From the NCBI GenBank assembly GCA_005776885.1, contig SXOD01000011.1, positions 1 through 64,000 of the forward strand: a stretch of 64,000 nt of DNA, written 5' to 3'. A program made the translations under genes and the position numbers. Of this stretch, positions 57,716 to 64,000 are shown piece after piece (within the stretch, counting starts at the first letter, position 1; every line of letters begins with the position of its first letter). The notes beneath the pieces were generated by a model. The model was not told the origin of the DNA and searched no databases. It saw only the letters and a program-made list of their open reading frames with translations. This DNA is from Planctomycetia bacterium. GTDB lineage: Bacteria > Planctomycetota > Phycisphaerae > Phycisphaerales > SM1A02.

Positions 57716-59106
57716 GTTGCCTCTCACGTGATCCCGGTGCCACGACGATCGTTCCTCCCCCCTGCTCCCACCGCCTCGCCGCCGCGTGCGCGCTGGTCGC
57801 TGGAGCAACCCTCGCCCTCCCCAGCCTGGCCCTCGCGCAAAACCCAACCGCGGCGCCAAGGCAGGATCAGGGAGTGGCCATCGTTCACGCCACGATCCAC
57901 CCGATGACACAGGGCGAGCCAACGATCGCCGATGGATTTGCGCTCTTCAGCGACGGGAAGATTGTCGCCGTCGGTGAGTCGGCCACCATGCCGCAGGTCG
58001 ATGGCTACGTGATCCAGGACGCCACCGGCCTCCACCTGTATCCCGGCCTCGTCGCCATCGGCTCACCGATGGGCCTCATCGAGGTGGACCAGGTTCGATC
58101 CACGGACGACCGGAGCGAGCTGGGGCAATGGCACCCGGAGACCATCGCCGCCGTGGCCGTGAATCCTGACTCAGAACTCATCCCCGTGAGCCGGTCCAAC
58201 GGGATTCTCACCAGCATCTCCTTCCCTGGCGGCGGGACGATCTGCGGACACGCCAGTGCGCTCCGGATGGACGGCTGGACCACCGAAGACCTCACGATCA
58301 AGCCTCGCACCGGACTGGTCATCAAGTGGCCCGCCACTGAGCCGCTGATGCGGGTCGGGTTCCGCAATCGAGGCGCCCAGGCCGGCCGATCCGCCGAAAC
58401 AATCGAGCAGATCGACCAGTTCTTCGACGATGCCAAGTCGTGGGCCGACGCCCGCGCGGCGGATCCCACGACGGTGATCGATCTTCGATATGACCGCGTG
58501 CAGGCCGTCCTCGCGGGCACCGAGCCCGTCATCATCGACGCCTCCAGCGCCGGCCAGATCGAGAGTGCCGTCCTGTGGGCCTCGAAGCGTGGGTTCAAGG
58601 CCATCATCATGGGAGGTTCAGGCGCCGTGGAAGTGGCCGAGCTTCTCAAGCGCCACGATGTGCCGGTCGTGATCCGTGGCACGCTCGCGCTTCCGCGCCT
58701 CCCGGACGAACCGTACGACGCGCCGTTCTCGCTCCCCGCCCGGCTTCGTGATGCGGGTGTTCGGTACTGCATCGCGCCGGTGGGCGACTCGCTCGGTGGC
58801 GATGCCTCCAACGACCGATGGCTTCCACACAACGCCGGCGTGGCCGTGGCCCACGGCCTCACGCCCGACCAGGCGATGGCCGCGATCACCCGTGACGCCG
58901 CCACGATCATGGGTCTGGGGGAGTCGCTTGGCACGCTGGAGCCCGGCAAGTCGGCCACGATCATCCTGACGAGCGGCTCGCCGCTGGACATCAGGACTGA
59001 AGTGGTCGGGGCGTGGATCGATGGCCGGCGCATCCAGTTGCACAACAATCAAGACCTCCTTGAGCAGCGCTACCGGGAGAAGTATCGGCAGCTGGCGGAG
59101 CCGTAG
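57712..59106 (+). CDS. Secreted amidohydrolase-fold protein lacking metal ligands
   Basis: A 464-residue exported protein. A signal peptide spans roughly residues 18-42 (LAAACALVAGATLALPSLALA). Amidohydrolase landmarks are VAIVHATIHPMTQGEPTIADGFALF near the start and the terminal THGLTPDQAM-like AHGLTPDQAMAAITRDAAT, GTLEPGKSATIIL and VVGAWIDGRRI. The HxH motif that should follow LHLYPGLV is replaced by AIGSPMG, and later histidines are also missing, so catalysis is unlikely. Coupled by ATGA to the upstream double amidohydrolase, it may be a structural partner of that protein. Confidence 0.82.
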   Translation: MSCLSRDPGATTIVPPPCSHRLAAACALVAGATLALPSLALAQNPTAAPRQDQGVAIVHATIHPMTQGEPTIADGFALFSDGKIVAVGESATMPQVDGYVIQDATGLHLYPGLVAIGSPMGLIEVDQVRSTDDRSELGQWHPETIAAVAVNPDSELIPVSRSNGILTSISFPGGGTICGHASALRMDGWTTEDLTIKPRTGLVIKWPATEPLMRVGFRNRGAQAGRSAETIEQIDQFFDDAKSWADARAADPTTVIDLRYDRVQAVLAGTEPVIIDASSAGQIESAVLWASKRGFKAIIMGGSGAVEVAELLKRHDVPVVIRGTLALPRLPDEPYDAPFSLPARLRDAGVRYCIAPVGDSLGGDASNDRWLPHNAGVAVAHGLTPDQAMAAITRDAATIMGLGESLGTLEPGKSATIILTSGSPLDIRTEVVGAWIDGRRIQLHNNQDLLEQRYREKYRQLAEP

Positions 59107-59118
59107 CATCTGGGCACC

Positions 59119-59844
59119 ATGCTCGTTCGCTTGCTTGCCGAGGCCACACGTCACGCACTGTCCATCTCGATGGCCTCACTGCTGGCGATGGCCCTCGTGG
59201 GCTGCCGCTCCTTCGACACCATGGACCCTTCCGCCGCGTCGGGGGGTGCGCAGGGGGCAAACGCAGCCTCCTCGATGGCGGCCGGCGCCGGGCCAGCCGG
59301 GGCGACGCCAGCGACGATCTCCGTAGGCATTGCCTCGCAGCCCGCCTACGACGTGGTCTTCTCCGAGCAAGGTGACGAGGTGTTCGTCAATGGCCAGCGG
59401 GTGCCCGACTCCAACCTGCGCCGAGAGCCGGACGCGATCGAAGTCGTCGGCCACGATGGGTCCGTGGTCAAGCGGATCCAGCTGCCAGCGCCGCCCCACG
59501 ACCTGCGACCGCGCTCCTTCCTGGGGGCGCAACTGCGCTGGCCGTCGCCGGCGCTGGCCTCGCAGCTTGGCATCGACCCCACCAAGGTGAGTGAAGTTGG
59601 CGCCGTGCTGGCCGGTGGCCCGGCCGCCGCTGCTGGTGTCCGTGAGCACGACCTCATCGTGAAGGTGGATGGCTCGGAGGATGCCTCCCCAGCAACGATC
59701 CGCGCGAGGTTGGCCGCGGACGCGCCCGGCGCCACGGTCGCACTGACGCTGGAGCACGCGGGACAACGTCGCGAGGTCCTGGTGACGCTCGGCGCGTGGC
59801 GACACCAGCCGCTTCCGTCGGCCCCGATCCAGACTCGACCTTGA
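59119..59844 (+). CDS. PDZ-domain lipoprotein
   Basis: A 241-residue envelope protein. The lipobox is LALVGC at about residues 24-29. A Gly/Ala/Ser linker follows, then a beta region (VVFSEQGDEVFVNGQRVPD) and a C-terminal PDZ domain (residues 135-225) with FLGAQLRWPSPALASQLG, GAVLAGGPAAAAGVREHDLIVKVDG and VALTLEHAGQRREV. It probably binds C-terminal peptides of envelope proteins. TAGCAT lies nine bases before the ATG. It is probably the third gene of the amidohydrolase transcript, 12 bases downstream. Confidence 0.8.
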   Translation: MLVRLLAEATRHALSISMASLLAMALVGCRSFDTMDPSAASGGAQGANAASSMAAGAGPAGATPATISVGIASQPAYDVVFSEQGDEVFVNGQRVPDSNLRREPDAIEVVGHDGSVVKRIQLPAPPHDLRPRSFLGAQLRWPSPALASQLGIDPTKVSEVGAVLAGGPAAAAGVREHDLIVKVDGSEDASPATIRARLAADAPGATVALTLEHAGQRREVLVTLGAWRHQPLPSAPIQTRP

Positions 59845-59884
59845 CTCGGCCTTGAGTCCCGGATTCACCGGGTTCCCACAATCC

Positions 59885-60148
59885 CTACAGGGGCTCGATC
59901 TGCGAGTAGTGATCCAAGTTGAGGGTCACCAACTCGCCGTCAGCCTTGCGCAGTTCCAGCCGATCAAGCCACAACTGGTCCCCGTGCGCGTGGGCGAACC
60001 ACGATCCGGTCTTCGCCTGCCGGAATCGAACCACGGTGCCCTCAACGGTGGTGGACCACACCTGTTCCACCTGTGGGACCTGCTGCGTCACTCGCACCCG
60101 GGTGCCGGGGGTGATGGTGGTGACGGCGGTTCCGTGCGACGAGGTCAT
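59885..60148 (-). CDS. Small conserved-looking beta protein downstream of the M16 gene
   Basis: An 87-residue protein I do not recognise. Its sequence (TPGTRVRVTQQVPQVEQVW, VEGTVVRFRQAKTGSWFAH, DQLWLDRLELRKADGELVTL) alternates hydrophobic and polar residues as in a small SH3-like or beta-barrel fold. ATG 60148 overlaps the M16 stop (ATGA), so it is the last gene of the dapB-M16 operon. Function unknown. Confidence 0.65.
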   Translation of the reverse strand: MTSSHGTAVTTITPGTRVRVTQQVPQVEQVWSTTVEGTVVRFRQAKTGSWFAHAHGDQLWLDRLELRKADGELVTLNLDHYSQIEPL

Positions 60149-61446
60149 GGGCTCGACAGCATAGCTCCCGGCCAGCCAATGTCCGCCTTCGCGAATGGAT
60201 CCTCGGGGCCCACCGTGACCACGGTGAGCCCGTCGAGCCACGCGGCATCAAATCGCTTGGCCGCCACCTCGTTCAAGGTGTCGTGCGTCAGCGCATCCAC
60301 TTCCGCCGCGATTTCCGCGAGGGAACGAGGATCGATCCCCCGGACGATGTCCACCGCCAGGCTTCCGGCCCGCGCGGCGCTGCTCTCGCCGGAGAAGACG
60401 ATCGACGACTTGAATCCCGTCCTGGCAATCTCGAACTCATCGCGCGTCACGCCGCGTGACGCCTTGCCCAACTCCTCGCGAATCTGCTTCAGGGTCTCGG
60501 GGGCTCGCGCTGGCGTGCTGGCTGCGTAAATCTGCGTAAATCCGTGGGTGGGGCTGGCCACGACCCCCATCCCGATCCCGTAGCAGAGGCCACGCTTCTC
60601 GCGAACCTCCGTGAAGAGTCGACTGCTGGAGCTCCCCCCCAAGATGTACGACAGCATCTTCAGCGCGATCAGGTCCGAGTCCCGGCCTGTGACACCGTCT
60701 GAGCCGATCATCATGAACGTCTGCGCGGCGGGGTGCGTGAGATGGCTCCGGCCCCGGATCGGCGTGGCTTCCGCCGATTGGGCCAGGCATTCTCCCTCCC
60801 AGCCCTCCACCAGGCCCTCGACGAGTTCAAACACTTCCTCTGGCACGATCCCGCCCGCCACGCAGAGCAATGCGCCCTTCGGCCCTGTCCTTTCCGACCA
60901 CCGTGCACGCAGGCTTGGGCCATCCCAGACCGCCAGCCCCACGGGATGGCCCATGCCGCTGCGGTTGAAGGGGGGTGGGGCCAAGAGCCGGCGGAACTCG
61001 ATTGAACCAAGCGTCGGAGGGACATCATTGACCGACTGCAGCTCCTGCAGGGCCAGGGATCGAGTTGGCTCCACCTCCTCATCCTCGATGCGAGGGCATC
61101 GAGCCACGTCGACGAGCAGCGGGAGCAACTCCGGCAGGTGCTCGCCCAGGCCACTGGCTTCGATCAACGTCGACTCGGGCCCCGCGGAGACGGATGTGCT
61201 CGCGCCGAGGGAATCGACGGCGTCCGCAAAGGCACGGCTCGATCGCTCGCCTGCCCCGCGCTGCACCAGCTCGGCGAGGAGTGTCGCGGCACCTTCGCCT
61301 GCTTCCCCAGCCGGATCGGCGCCGAAACCCCCGGGGAGGCGAAGCATCAAGCCGCATGATCGCAGCGAATGGCTCCGCTCGATCGCGACGTCCAATCCAC
61401 AGGACAGGTGGCGGCGATGAATCGGATGTTCGGCGACCGTGCTCAT
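60145..61446 (-). CDS. M16-family (insulinase-like) protein without the HxxEH zinc motif
   Basis: A 433-residue protein with M16 architecture: the N-terminal half (GLMLRLPGGFGADPAGEAGE, AFADAVDSLGASTSVSAGPE) and the typical second half (LLCVAGGIV, SDLIALKMLSYILGGSSSSRLFTEVREKRGLCYGIG). M16 peptidases keep HxxEH near residue 60; here the segment reads EGAATLLAELVQRGAG, so the zinc ligands are gone. Such members act as non-catalytic partners or processing-protease-like subunits. It is coupled to dapB by an ATGA overlap and to the small gene downstream by another. Confidence 0.85.
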   Translation of the reverse strand: MSTVAEHPIHRRHLSCGLDVAIERSHSLRSCGLMLRLPGGFGADPAGEAGEGAATLLAELVQRGAGERSSRAFADAVDSLGASTSVSAGPESTLIEASGLGEHLPELLPLLVDVARCPRIEDEEVEPTRSLALQELQSVNDVPPTLGSIEFRRLLAPPPFNRSGMGHPVGLAVWDGPSLRARWSERTGPKGALLCVAGGIVPEEVFELVEGLVEGWEGECLAQSAEATPIRGRSHLTHPAAQTFMMIGSDGVTGRDSDLIALKMLSYILGGSSSSRLFTEVREKRGLCYGIGMGVVASPTHGFTQIYAASTPARAPETLKQIREELGKASRGVTRDEFEIARTGFKSSIVFSGESSAARAGSLAVDIVRGIDPRSLAEIAAEVDALTHDTLNEVAAKRFDAAWLDGLTVVTVGPEDPFAKADIGWPGAMLSSP

Positions 61447-62189
61447 GGGCGCGTTGATAGGCGAGGTGCCCCCAAACTGTCTAGCCAGTCGTCAATGGTC
61501 CATGCTCCGGGGGGTTGGGAGACCAGCCACCGCGCCAACCGCAGCGCCCCTTCCGCGAAGAGTTTCCTCGATCCCGCGTCGTGGATGATCGACAACCGTT
61601 CCGAGGCCCCCACAAAGTGCACCTCGTGGTGACCGATGATCTCCCCCTCTCGCGTGACCGCGATCGCCTCTGCTGGAATGGACACTCCAGACCCTGCCGA
61701 AACCGACTCGGCGAGCGATAGGGCGGTCCCGCTTGGGCGATCCTTCTTATGGATGTGATGCGCCTCCATGATCTCTACCGAGTACCCATCCAGCAGGCGC
61801 GCCGCGACTGCCGCCACTCGCCTGGCAACCGCAACGCCAAGGCTGGTGTTTGGTGCAATCATCACGGGTGCAACCGATGCCACGGCAAGCACTTCCGCTC
61901 GCTGGGCCGGCGTCAGCCCGGTTGTCGCGCAGAGCAGCGGGAGCGACGCCTCGCGAGCCGCCCGGGCCATCGAGCATGCGCCTTCCGGGGTGGAGAAATC
62001 GATCGCGACCTGGGCCCCGGCGAGCCGTGAGGCACCAGCCACTTCACTCGCCCGAACAGCACGCCCGACGATCGTGCAGTGGCTCAAGTCACGCGCCACT
62101 TCGGCCTCCACGTATTGACCCATCCGACCGCTGGCGCCATGCAGGAACACTCGAAGTTGATCGCACTCATGGCAACGGATCGTGGTCAT
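61443..62189 (-). CDS. dapB: 4-hydroxy-tetrahydrodipicolinate reductase
   Basis: A 248-residue NAD(P)H-dependent reductase of the lysine and diaminopimelate pathway. The Rossmann motif is VFLHGASGRMGQYV near residue 16. DFSTPEGA, LLCATTGLT and APNTSLGVAV come next, followed by the signature EIMEAHHIHKKDRPSGTA with the catalytic His and Lys and a final GEIIGHHEVHF. ATG 62189 starts MTTIRCHECDQ, ten residues before the fold. It is the first gene of a three-gene operon (dapB, M16-like, small protein) with four-base overlaps. Its product feeds peptidoglycan, or lysine supply if the wall lacks diaminopimelate. Confidence 0.93.
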   Translation of the reverse strand: MTTIRCHECDQLRVFLHGASGRMGQYVEAEVARDLSHCTIVGRAVRASEVAGASRLAGAQVAIDFSTPEGACSMARAAREASLPLLCATTGLTPAQRAEVLAVASVAPVMIAPNTSLGVAVARRVAAVAARLLDGYSVEIMEAHHIHKKDRPSGTALSLAESVSAGSGVSIPAEAIAVTREGEIIGHHEVHFVGASERLSIIHDAGSRKLFAEGALRLARWLVSQPPGAWTIDDWLDSLGAPRLSTRP

Positions 62190-62367
62190 GACCGACTCCG
62201 CAATAGTGGTGGTTCCATGTCCCGTCTTGCGGACGACTCTGCCTTGAAAAAGAAAGTTGACATTTTTTTTCGTGAAGCCCTTCCCAACCATCGGTCGATA
62301 ACGCTACAACATTGACAGTTCGGACCTTGTTACGCGGGCCCGCAACTCTCCGACTCATGCGTAACAC

Positions 62368-62374
62368 TAAGGAG
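62368..62374 (+). promoter_or_regulatory. Strong Shine-Dalgarno site (TAAGGAG)
   Basis: TAAGGAG, seven bases before the ATG at 62382. This is the best ribosome-binding site in the window and strong support for a very short gene. Upstream (62250-62360) is AT-rich with TTGACA at 62257 and 62312, but no matching -10 box is clear. Confidence 0.7.
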
Positions 62375-62381
62375 CCATCCC

Positions 62382-62489
62382 ATGGCAAAGAAGAAGGCTG
62401 CGAAGAAGGCCGCTAAGAAGCCGGCCAAGAAGGCTGCGAAGAAGACCGCGAAGAAGACTGCGAAGAAGAAGACCGCGAAGAAGAAGTAG
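62382..62489 (+). CDS. Lysine/alanine-rich histone H1-like peptide (35 residues)
   Basis: A 35-residue protein made only of Met, Ala, Lys, Thr and one Pro, built from AKKxAKK-type repeats (starts MAKKKAAKKAAKKPAKK, ends TAKKK). About 60 percent of residues are lysine. This is the composition of the C-terminal tail of histone H1 and of bacterial H1-like or AlgP-like proteins that bind DNA or RNA by charge. It is a free-standing gene with a strong ribosome-binding site and its own terminator, so it is very likely expressed. Expansion or contraction of the repeat would keep the frame. Likely nucleoid- or RNA-associated; not proven. Confidence 0.8.
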   Translation: MAKKKAAKKAAKKPAKKAAKKTAKKTAKKKTAKKK

Positions 62490-62512
62490 TTCTCCGCTGT
62501 CTCTCAGCATTG

Positions 62513-62555
62513 ACACCTCGAGCCGGCCCCTTGGGCCGGCTCGCGGTGTTTCTGG
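62513..62555 (+). terminator. Intrinsic terminator after the lysine-rich gene
   Basis: A perfect 11-bp stem, CGAGCCGGCCC (62519-62529) and GGGCCGGCTCG (62533-62543), loop CTT, extended by CAC and GTG, then TTTCT. It lies 24-30 bases after the stop codon. Confidence 0.7.
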
Positions 62556-62585
62556 CGCCCGCACCTCATTATTCCGGGTTTCCCA

Positions 62586-62591
62586 TACACT
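62586..62591 (+). promoter_or_regulatory. -10-like TACACT before the ferredoxin gene
   Basis: TACACT, 11 bases before ATG 62603, just downstream of the terminator. Confidence 0.4.
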
Positions 62592-62602
62592 TTCCGCCCC
62601 CC

Positions 62603-62863
62603 ATGCCACACGTCATTGCTGAGCCGTGCATCGGAACCAAGGACGCCGCCTGCGTCGATGTTTGCCCCGTGGATTGCATCCACCCCACCAAGGCCGAGGG
62701 TGACCATGCTGCGGCCACCCAGCTGTTCATCGACCCGGACGTGTGCATCGATTGCGGCCTCTGCGTCGATGAATGCCCAGTCCACGCCATCTTCCCGGCG
62801 GACGACCTGCCCCAGGAGTGGATCCACTACATCCAGCTGAACTCGGCCCACTTCAAGAAGTAG
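62603..62863 (+). CDS. Ferredoxin with two iron-sulfur cluster motifs
   Basis: An 86-residue small electron carrier. The first cluster site is CIGTKDAACVDVCPVDCI, and the second is the regular CIDCGLCVDECPV. The spacing in the first site (three non-standard residues, then CxxxCP) is that of 7Fe or FdxA-type dicluster ferredoxins with a 3Fe-4S plus a 4Fe-4S cluster. The end AIFPADDLPQEWIHYIQLN is also typical of FdxA. It would serve reductases in the cytoplasm. It lies between its own promoter and a convergent gene. Confidence 0.9.
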   Translation: MPHVIAEPCIGTKDAACVDVCPVDCIHPTKAEGDHAAATQLFIDPDVCIDCGLCVDECPVHAIFPADDLPQEWIHYIQLNSAHFKK

Positions 62864-62899
62864 GCCGCGGCGGGACCCCGGGGGCCCTCACGATCCCGA

Positions 62900-63301
62900 T
62901 CACTCCTCTGACGGGGCGGATGCCTTGCTGACGGCACTGTCGGCGTCGGCGCGCTCGGTCCAATCCTGTGCCCGTGGGCCCAGGTTGAGCTCGCTGGCCA
63001 TCGTCTTCCGGTACCCAAGCTTCCGGACGACCTCCAGAACATCCGTCCAGGACGGGAATGCTTTCTGGTTGACGCGCTTGAAAGCCTCGATGGCCAGCAG
63101 GAAGAGGTACTGCTCGCGGTTCATCTCCCCTTCCTCGGCGGTCTTGATGAAGTCCGTCAGGCGACGCCCGGGACCGCGGCGGCGCTCCAGGTTGGTTGGG
63201 CTCGGCGTCTGGAAGTCCCGTCGGTCCAAGCCACCGCGGCGATCGACCACCCCTTCGTGCTTGGCGTCTTGGGGACTTGGCGAGTCGTTGTGCTGGTTCA
63301 T
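62900..63301 (-). CDS. Conserved-looking hypothetical protein
   Basis: A 133-residue soluble protein with no family I recognise. The first half is polar and Arg-rich (VVDRRGGLDRRDFQTP, ERRRGPGRRLTDF). The second half (MNREQYLFLLAIEAFKRVNQ, then FPSWTDVLEVVRKLGYRKTM) looks like a compact helical domain, possibly a winged helix, which suggests nucleic-acid or protein binding. The ending is acidic. ATG 63301 is chosen because AAGG lies upstream on the minus strand and earlier codons look non-coding. It converges on the ferredoxin gene and diverges from the membrane gene at 63392. Confidence 0.6.
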   Translation of the reverse strand: MNQHNDSPSPQDAKHEGVVDRRGGLDRRDFQTPSPTNLERRRGPGRRLTDFIKTAEEGEMNREQYLFLLAIEAFKRVNQKAFPSWTDVLEVVRKLGYRKTMASELNLGPRAQDWTERADADSAVSKASAPSEE

Positions 63302-63391
63302 TGGTTGGCCTTGCTCCGGCGTGCGTGGTGCGGGACGCCAGTCTAGGGGAATCAATCGGGTACCTTCCCTTCTCACCTGCGGCCCAACGGC

Positions 63392-63865
63392 ATGCCCTCG
63401 GACAACGACGACCATCCACTGAATGTCCAGGCCGCCGTCCTGGGGCTCATTGTCCCGGGCTTGGGACAGATTTCCCTTGGTCACGCCAAGCGGGGCCTCT
63501 TGGCGATGGCCGGAGTGCTTGGCTTGTTCATGGGTGGCCTCCTTGTCGGCGGCATCGACTGCGTCGACCGAAGGGAGGACCGGCTGTGGTTCTATCTCCA
63601 GGCCTGCGCGGGCCCGGTCGCGTTTGCCGCCGATTGGGCCAATGAGGCCTATGTCAGGAGTGGGGCGGCCGGTGAACTGGTTGCCACCCCGCCGGCAACC
63701 ACGATCGATCGGGGCCCCGAGCCCAAGGTCAGCACGCTCAAGGGGATCACCTACGCCAACGAGTTAGGCACCCTCTACTGCGCCTTGGCTGGCCTCCTGA
63801 ACGTCGTGGTTGTGCTGGATGCGCTGACGAGGCTTCCGCGGGAGCTTGAGGAACCAACCCGATGA
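63392..63865 (+). CDS. Small planctomycete-type membrane protein (DUF6677-like)
   Basis: A 157-residue protein with an N-terminal VLGLIVPGLGQISLGHAKRGLL motif (as in TM2-type and related small membrane proteins) and two to three membrane helices (residues 14-50 and about 125-145). Between them is a soluble part with GIDCVDRREDRLWFYLQACAGP and FAADWANEAY. The pattern fits a family seen in planctomycetes (DUF6677, recalled from memory). Its stop overlaps the next start by four bases (ATGA). Confidence 0.65.
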   Translation: MPSDNDDHPLNVQAAVLGLIVPGLGQISLGHAKRGLLAMAGVLGLFMGGLLVGGIDCVDRREDRLWFYLQACAGPVAFAADWANEAYVRSGAAGELVATPPATTIDRGPEPKVSTLKGITYANELGTLYCALAGLLNVVVVLDALTRLPRELEEPTR

Positions 63866-64000
63866 GTGGGATCGAAGTCCTGGCCTGGATGCCATTCCTC
63901 GAACCATCGGCCGCAATGGGCCAGCTCTGGTGGCTCCTTGTCGTCCCATTGACATTCGGGATCGCAATGGTGCACCGGGCCTGTCGATGCACAGACCTCA
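63862..64000 (+). CDS. Membrane protein, 5' part only (cut by window end)
   Basis: The first 46 codons of a gene coupled by ATGA to the preceding membrane gene. It begins MSGIEVLAWMPFLEPSAAMG and then shows a membrane helix (LWWLLVVPLTFGIAMV). The family cannot be told from this fragment. Confidence 0.55.
   Translation, partial: MSGIEVLAWMPFLEPSAAMGQLWWLLVVPLTFGIAMVHRACRCTDL

Noticed and set aside
54995-57922. Very long antisense open frame (975 codons) opposite the double amidohydrolase gene; similar ones at 17129-19678, 8776-10572, 10638-12125 and 29880-31700
   Set aside because: They mirror well-supported genes on the other strand, have Arg/His/Val-rich shadow composition typical of high-GC DNA, and show no family motif.
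62257-62317. TTGACA boxes at 62257 and 62312 as promoters of the lysine-rich gene
   Set aside because: No acceptable -10 hexamer lies 16-18 bases downstream of either; the real promoter is undetermined.
62297-62328. GATAAC...GGACCTT near 62297 as a tenth palindromic copy
   Set aside because: Spacing between the two motifs is wrong and no hairpin partner exists to the left.

Overview
The window is about 64 kb of high-GC, gene-dense bacterial chromosome. It most likely comes from a planctomycete of the class Phycisphaerae. Three secreted proteins end in paired Asp-rich EF-hand (GC-type dockerin) modules of the kind common in that group. A planctomycete-type small membrane gene, overlapping start/stop codons and many short-leader promoters fit the same picture. 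No rRNA, tRNA, CRISPR array or intact transposase gene was recognised.

Layout. 1-4.6 kb: the 3' end of gcvP, a divergent pair of unknown genes, and a LETM1-like mini-gene. 4.6-14.1 kb: mgtE, three crotonase-family genes, a VLCAD-type acyl-CoA dehydrogenase, a leucine-dehydrogenase-type enzyme with an odd metal-binding tail, and a DUF559 nuclease-fold gene. 14.2-20.7 kb: a gamma-glutamyltransferase, the 2-oxoacid dehydrogenase genes pdhA-pdhB-E2, and an RNA methyltransferase. 20.7-30.5 kb: a rearranged ebo cluster (eboD, small gene, eboB, eboE, eboC, eboF). A persulfide-dioxygenase/rhodanese gene and a class I glutamine amidotransferase lie within it, and a DUF3299-like gene is coupled to eboF. 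30.5-37.7 kb: secreted esterase, dockerin proteins, DEDD exonuclease and a tRNA dihydrouridine synthase. 37.9-43.5 kb: a compact ECF sigma / unknown protein / TPR-CHAT protease / secreted subtilase operon. 43.5-50.5 kb: scpB, a detached atpC, a second ECF sigma module, and a lipoprotein-holB-CYTH operon. 50.7-64 kb: a FlgM-like protein, an exported beta-CASP hydrolase, a DUF4143 ATPase, amidohydrolase-like proteins, dapB with a non-catalytic M16 protein, a 35-residue lysine-rich basic protein, a ferredoxin and small membrane genes.

Three things stand out. (1) A family of nine 75-bp elements lies between 12.6 and 43.6 kb. Each has a 49-bp near-perfect hairpin flanked by 7-bp outer arms at a fixed distance. 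They sit just after stop codons, never between divergent genes, and one copy is translated inside a membrane-anchored protein. (2) The ECF sigma/TPR-CHAT/subtilase operon recalls the sigma-factor/protease logic of CRISPR-associated TPR-CHAT systems, but no CRISPR component is visible. (3) The ebo cluster is reshuffled, has no recognisable eboA, and carries extra genes. At least nine genes also have a TAnnnT-like box exactly six bases before the start codon, which points to leaderless transcripts.
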